A DNA stretch of 64,000 nt, taken from the NCBI RefSeq assembly GCF_023502395.1, contig NZ_JAMFMB010000015.1, forward strand, positions 50,859 through 114,858, given 5' to 3'. How positions within the stretch are numbered: the first letter of the stretch is position 1; each line of letters opens with the position of its first letter. The DNA is from Ruegeria spongiae (lineage in GTDB: Bacteria; Pseudomonadota; Alphaproteobacteria; Rhodobacterales; Rhodobacteraceae). The notes below the pieces were generated by a model. It was not told the origin of the DNA. It was given only the letters and a program-made list of their open reading frames with translations, and ran no database searches. The translations under genes were made by a program, and so were the position numbers. Shown in pieces: positions 62,486 through 64,000 of this stretch.

Positions 62486-63376
62486 ATGGACACCCGGACA
62501 GTCACCCTCAACGGACAGGACTTCTTTCTGCGGCAATGGGGCGACCCGGCCCTGCCAAAACTGTTGATGCTGCACGGGTTTCCCGAATATGGCGGCGCAT
62601 GGTCCGATCTGGCCCCGTATCTGAGCGACCGCTTTCACTGCATTGCCCCCGATCAACGCGGTTATGGTCAAAGCTGGGCACCGTCCGGCACCGAGCATTA
62701 CGCGGCCTCGGCACTGGTGTCGGACATGGCCGCGCTGATCGCGCAGATCGGCGACCCGGTAGCGGTTCTGGGCCATGACTGGGGCGCGGCGGTGGCCTAT
62801 GGGCTGGCGATGTTCCGGCCCGAGCTTGTGTCACGGCTGATCATCGCCAACGGCGTCCACCCGGTTCCGTTCCAACAGGCGATGGCAGCGGGCGGGGCGC
62901 AGTCGGAAGCCTCGCAATACATCAACAATTTACGCGAACCGGACGCGGCGCAATGGCTCTCCGCCGAGAATTTCGCCAAGCTGGAAAAGTTCTTTCGCCA
63001 CGGCATGGGCCTCGATTGGATGTCCGACGCGCAGATGCAGCAGTATCGCACCGAATGGGCGCGCCCCGGGCGGCTGCACGCGATGCTGAACTGGTATCGT
63101 GCCTCACCGCTGGTGGTAGCCGAGCCCGGCAAGCCGCTCACAGACCTGCCGCAACTGCCGCGCGACAAGCTGCAGGTGCGCTGCCCGCATCTGCTGCTCT
63201 GGGGGCCCAATGACACCGCGCTGCTGCCCGAAGCCACCCAAGGGCTCGAGGAATTCGCCGCCGATCTGACGCGGATCGACATCCCGGATACCGATCACTG
63301 GCTGCATCACCAAAACCCACAGGCCGTGGCGGATGCCATCCGCGGCTGGGTACCACCAGAGGACCAATCTTCATGA
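62486..63376 (+). CDS. Alpha/beta hydrolase, epoxide hydrolase-like
   Basis: Protein of 296 residues. LMLHGFPEYGGAWSDL (oxyanion hole), VLGHDWGAAVAYGLA with Asp as nucleophile (GHDWG), WGPNDTALLPE and DTDHWLHHQNP (His) form the triad of epoxide hydrolases and haloalkane dehalogenases. It opens an epoxide or related substrate. GGCGGAG precedes the ATG at 62486. Its stop overlaps the next gene (ATGA), a GST, a pairing that fits detoxification of electrophiles. Confidence 0.9.
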   Translation: MDTRTVTLNGQDFFLRQWGDPALPKLLMLHGFPEYGGAWSDLAPYLSDRFHCIAPDQRGYGQSWAPSGTEHYAASALVSDMAALIAQIGDPVAVLGHDWGAAVAYGLAMFRPELVSRLIIANGVHPVPFQQAMAAGGAQSEASQYINNLREPDAAQWLSAENFAKLEKFFRHGMGLDWMSDAQMQQYRTEWARPGRLHAMLNWYRASPLVVAEPGKPLTDLPQLPRDKLQVRCPHLLLWGPNDTALLPEATQGLEEFAADLTRIDIPDTDHWLHHQNPQAVADAIRGWVPPEDQSS

Positions 63377-63984
63377 TCACGCTCCACCACCTGAACCAGT
63401 CGCGGTCGCAACGCATCCTCTGGCTGCTCGAAGAGCTGGAGCTGCCTTATGAGGTCATCCGCTATCAGCGGGACCCTCAGACCCGCCTTGCCCCGCCCGA
63501 ACTGCGCGCGATCCACCCGCTCGGGAAATCGCCGGTGGTCGAGATCGAGGGGCAGAAAGTCACCGAATCCGGCGCGATCGTCGAGATACTCTGTGCCCGC
63601 CACGGACCGCATATGGTGCCGGAGCCGGGCACAAATGCGCATATCCGGCATCTGGAACTGATGCATTTCGCCGAAGGCTCGATGATGACGCCGCTCTTGC
63701 TGAACCTTTATGTGGGCCTTCTGGGGGATGCGGGCGCGCCGCTGCACCCAAGGATCGAGCAGGAGTTGACCAGCCATTTCAGCTACCTTGAGGGTCTGCT
63801 GCGCCCCTCGGGTCATTTCGTGCTGGATGAATTATCCGCCGTTGACATCATGCTGAGCTTTCCCGCCGGCGCCTTGGCCCGATTGGGTCGGGAACAGGAG
63901 TTTCCGAATGTCGCGTCGTTTTCCAAAGCCATGCGCGCGCGCCCGGCCTATCAGCGCGCACTGGTCGCCGGGGGCGAGGACTGA
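63373..63984 (+). CDS. Glutathione S-transferase
   Basis: Protein of 203 residues with the GST N-terminal domain (LHHLNQSRSQRILWLLEELE, HPLGKSPVVEIEGQKVTESG) and helical C-terminal domain (LDELSAVDIMLSFPAG). It is co-translated with the epoxide-hydrolase-like gene by a four-base overlap. It ends 16 bases before the end of the window. Confidence 0.9.
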   Translation: MITLHHLNQSRSQRILWLLEELELPYEVIRYQRDPQTRLAPPELRAIHPLGKSPVVEIEGQKVTESGAIVEILCARHGPHMVPEPGTNAHIRHLELMHFAEGSMMTPLLLNLYVGLLGDAGAPLHPRIEQELTSHFSYLEGLLRPSGHFVLDELSAVDIMLSFPAGALARLGREQEFPNVASFSKAMRARPAYQRALVAGGED

Positions 63985-64000
63985 ACCGCCCCTGCGTGCC

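Overview
The window is one contiguous piece of a GC-rich alphaproteobacterial chromosome. Gene content and order (DegP next to hflK-hflC, DUF2842 beside purA, class I PHB genes under PhaR, DUF1194, an amino-acid ABC transporter with glutamine synthetase-like enzymes, ThyX, SdhE) fit the Rhodobacteraceae, most likely a marine Roseobacter-group organism close to Ruegeria. That placement is inferred from protein style and was not checked against a database. Coding density is very high, with no gene-free stretch above 300 bases. I see no rRNA, tRNA, CRISPR array or insertion sequence.

Layout. 1-8.8 kb: end of a DMT exporter, YciB/IspZ, a Crp/Fnr regulator, periplasmic protease DegP, DUF2065-HflC-HflK membrane protease control, glutathione reductase, an AT-richer orphan gene and rpiA. 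8.8-19.5 kb: EF-hand protein, GST, serine deaminase, an ETHE1-like metallohydrolase, a second DMT exporter, thiamine diphosphokinase, a long acidic two-domain protein, GNAT, DUF2842 and purA. 19.5-21.1 kb: a cobalt-type nitrile hydratase operon (alpha, beta, activator). 21.2-25.5 kb: secG, pyrG, an M19 dipeptidase and two tandem TerB-like genes. 25.7-32.5 kb: a polar amino-acid-type ABC transporter followed by two glutamine synthetase-like ligases flanking a class I amidotransferase, probably an uptake and gamma-glutamylation route for an amine.

32.6-39 kb: a DegT-type aminotransferase, a trypsin-like protease, and the polyhydroxybutyrate locus phaR, phaP, phaC and divergent phaZ, with PhaR-type operators that can be read directly in the promoters. 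39-44.6 kb: a tightly packed minus-strand operon of hydrolases, a divergent ArsR-SRPBCC fusion with a clear near-leaderless promoter, and a DUF4105 protein. 44.7-49.5 kb: thrS, then a complete bufferin operon (DUF2282 precursor, DUF692 MNIO enzyme, DUF2063 partner, DoxX), a copper-associated RiPP metallophore system.

49.5-64 kb: ArsC/Spx-like protein, cold-shock protein, thyX, then a surface lipoprotein paired with a Slam-type (DUF560) outer-membrane translocon, which together look like a type XI secretion pair. After these come glyoxalase I, DUF1194, MarR, SdhE with an XRE regulator, an aspartate-type aminotransferase, RidA, a MATE pump, DUF2461, a polyphosphate kinase 2, an epoxide-hydrolase-like enzyme and a second GST.

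The best candidates for unusual biology are the bufferin operon, the Slam-lipoprotein pair, and the double GS-like/amidotransferase cluster, in which both ligases lack the ammonium-gating glutamate of true glutamine synthetase.
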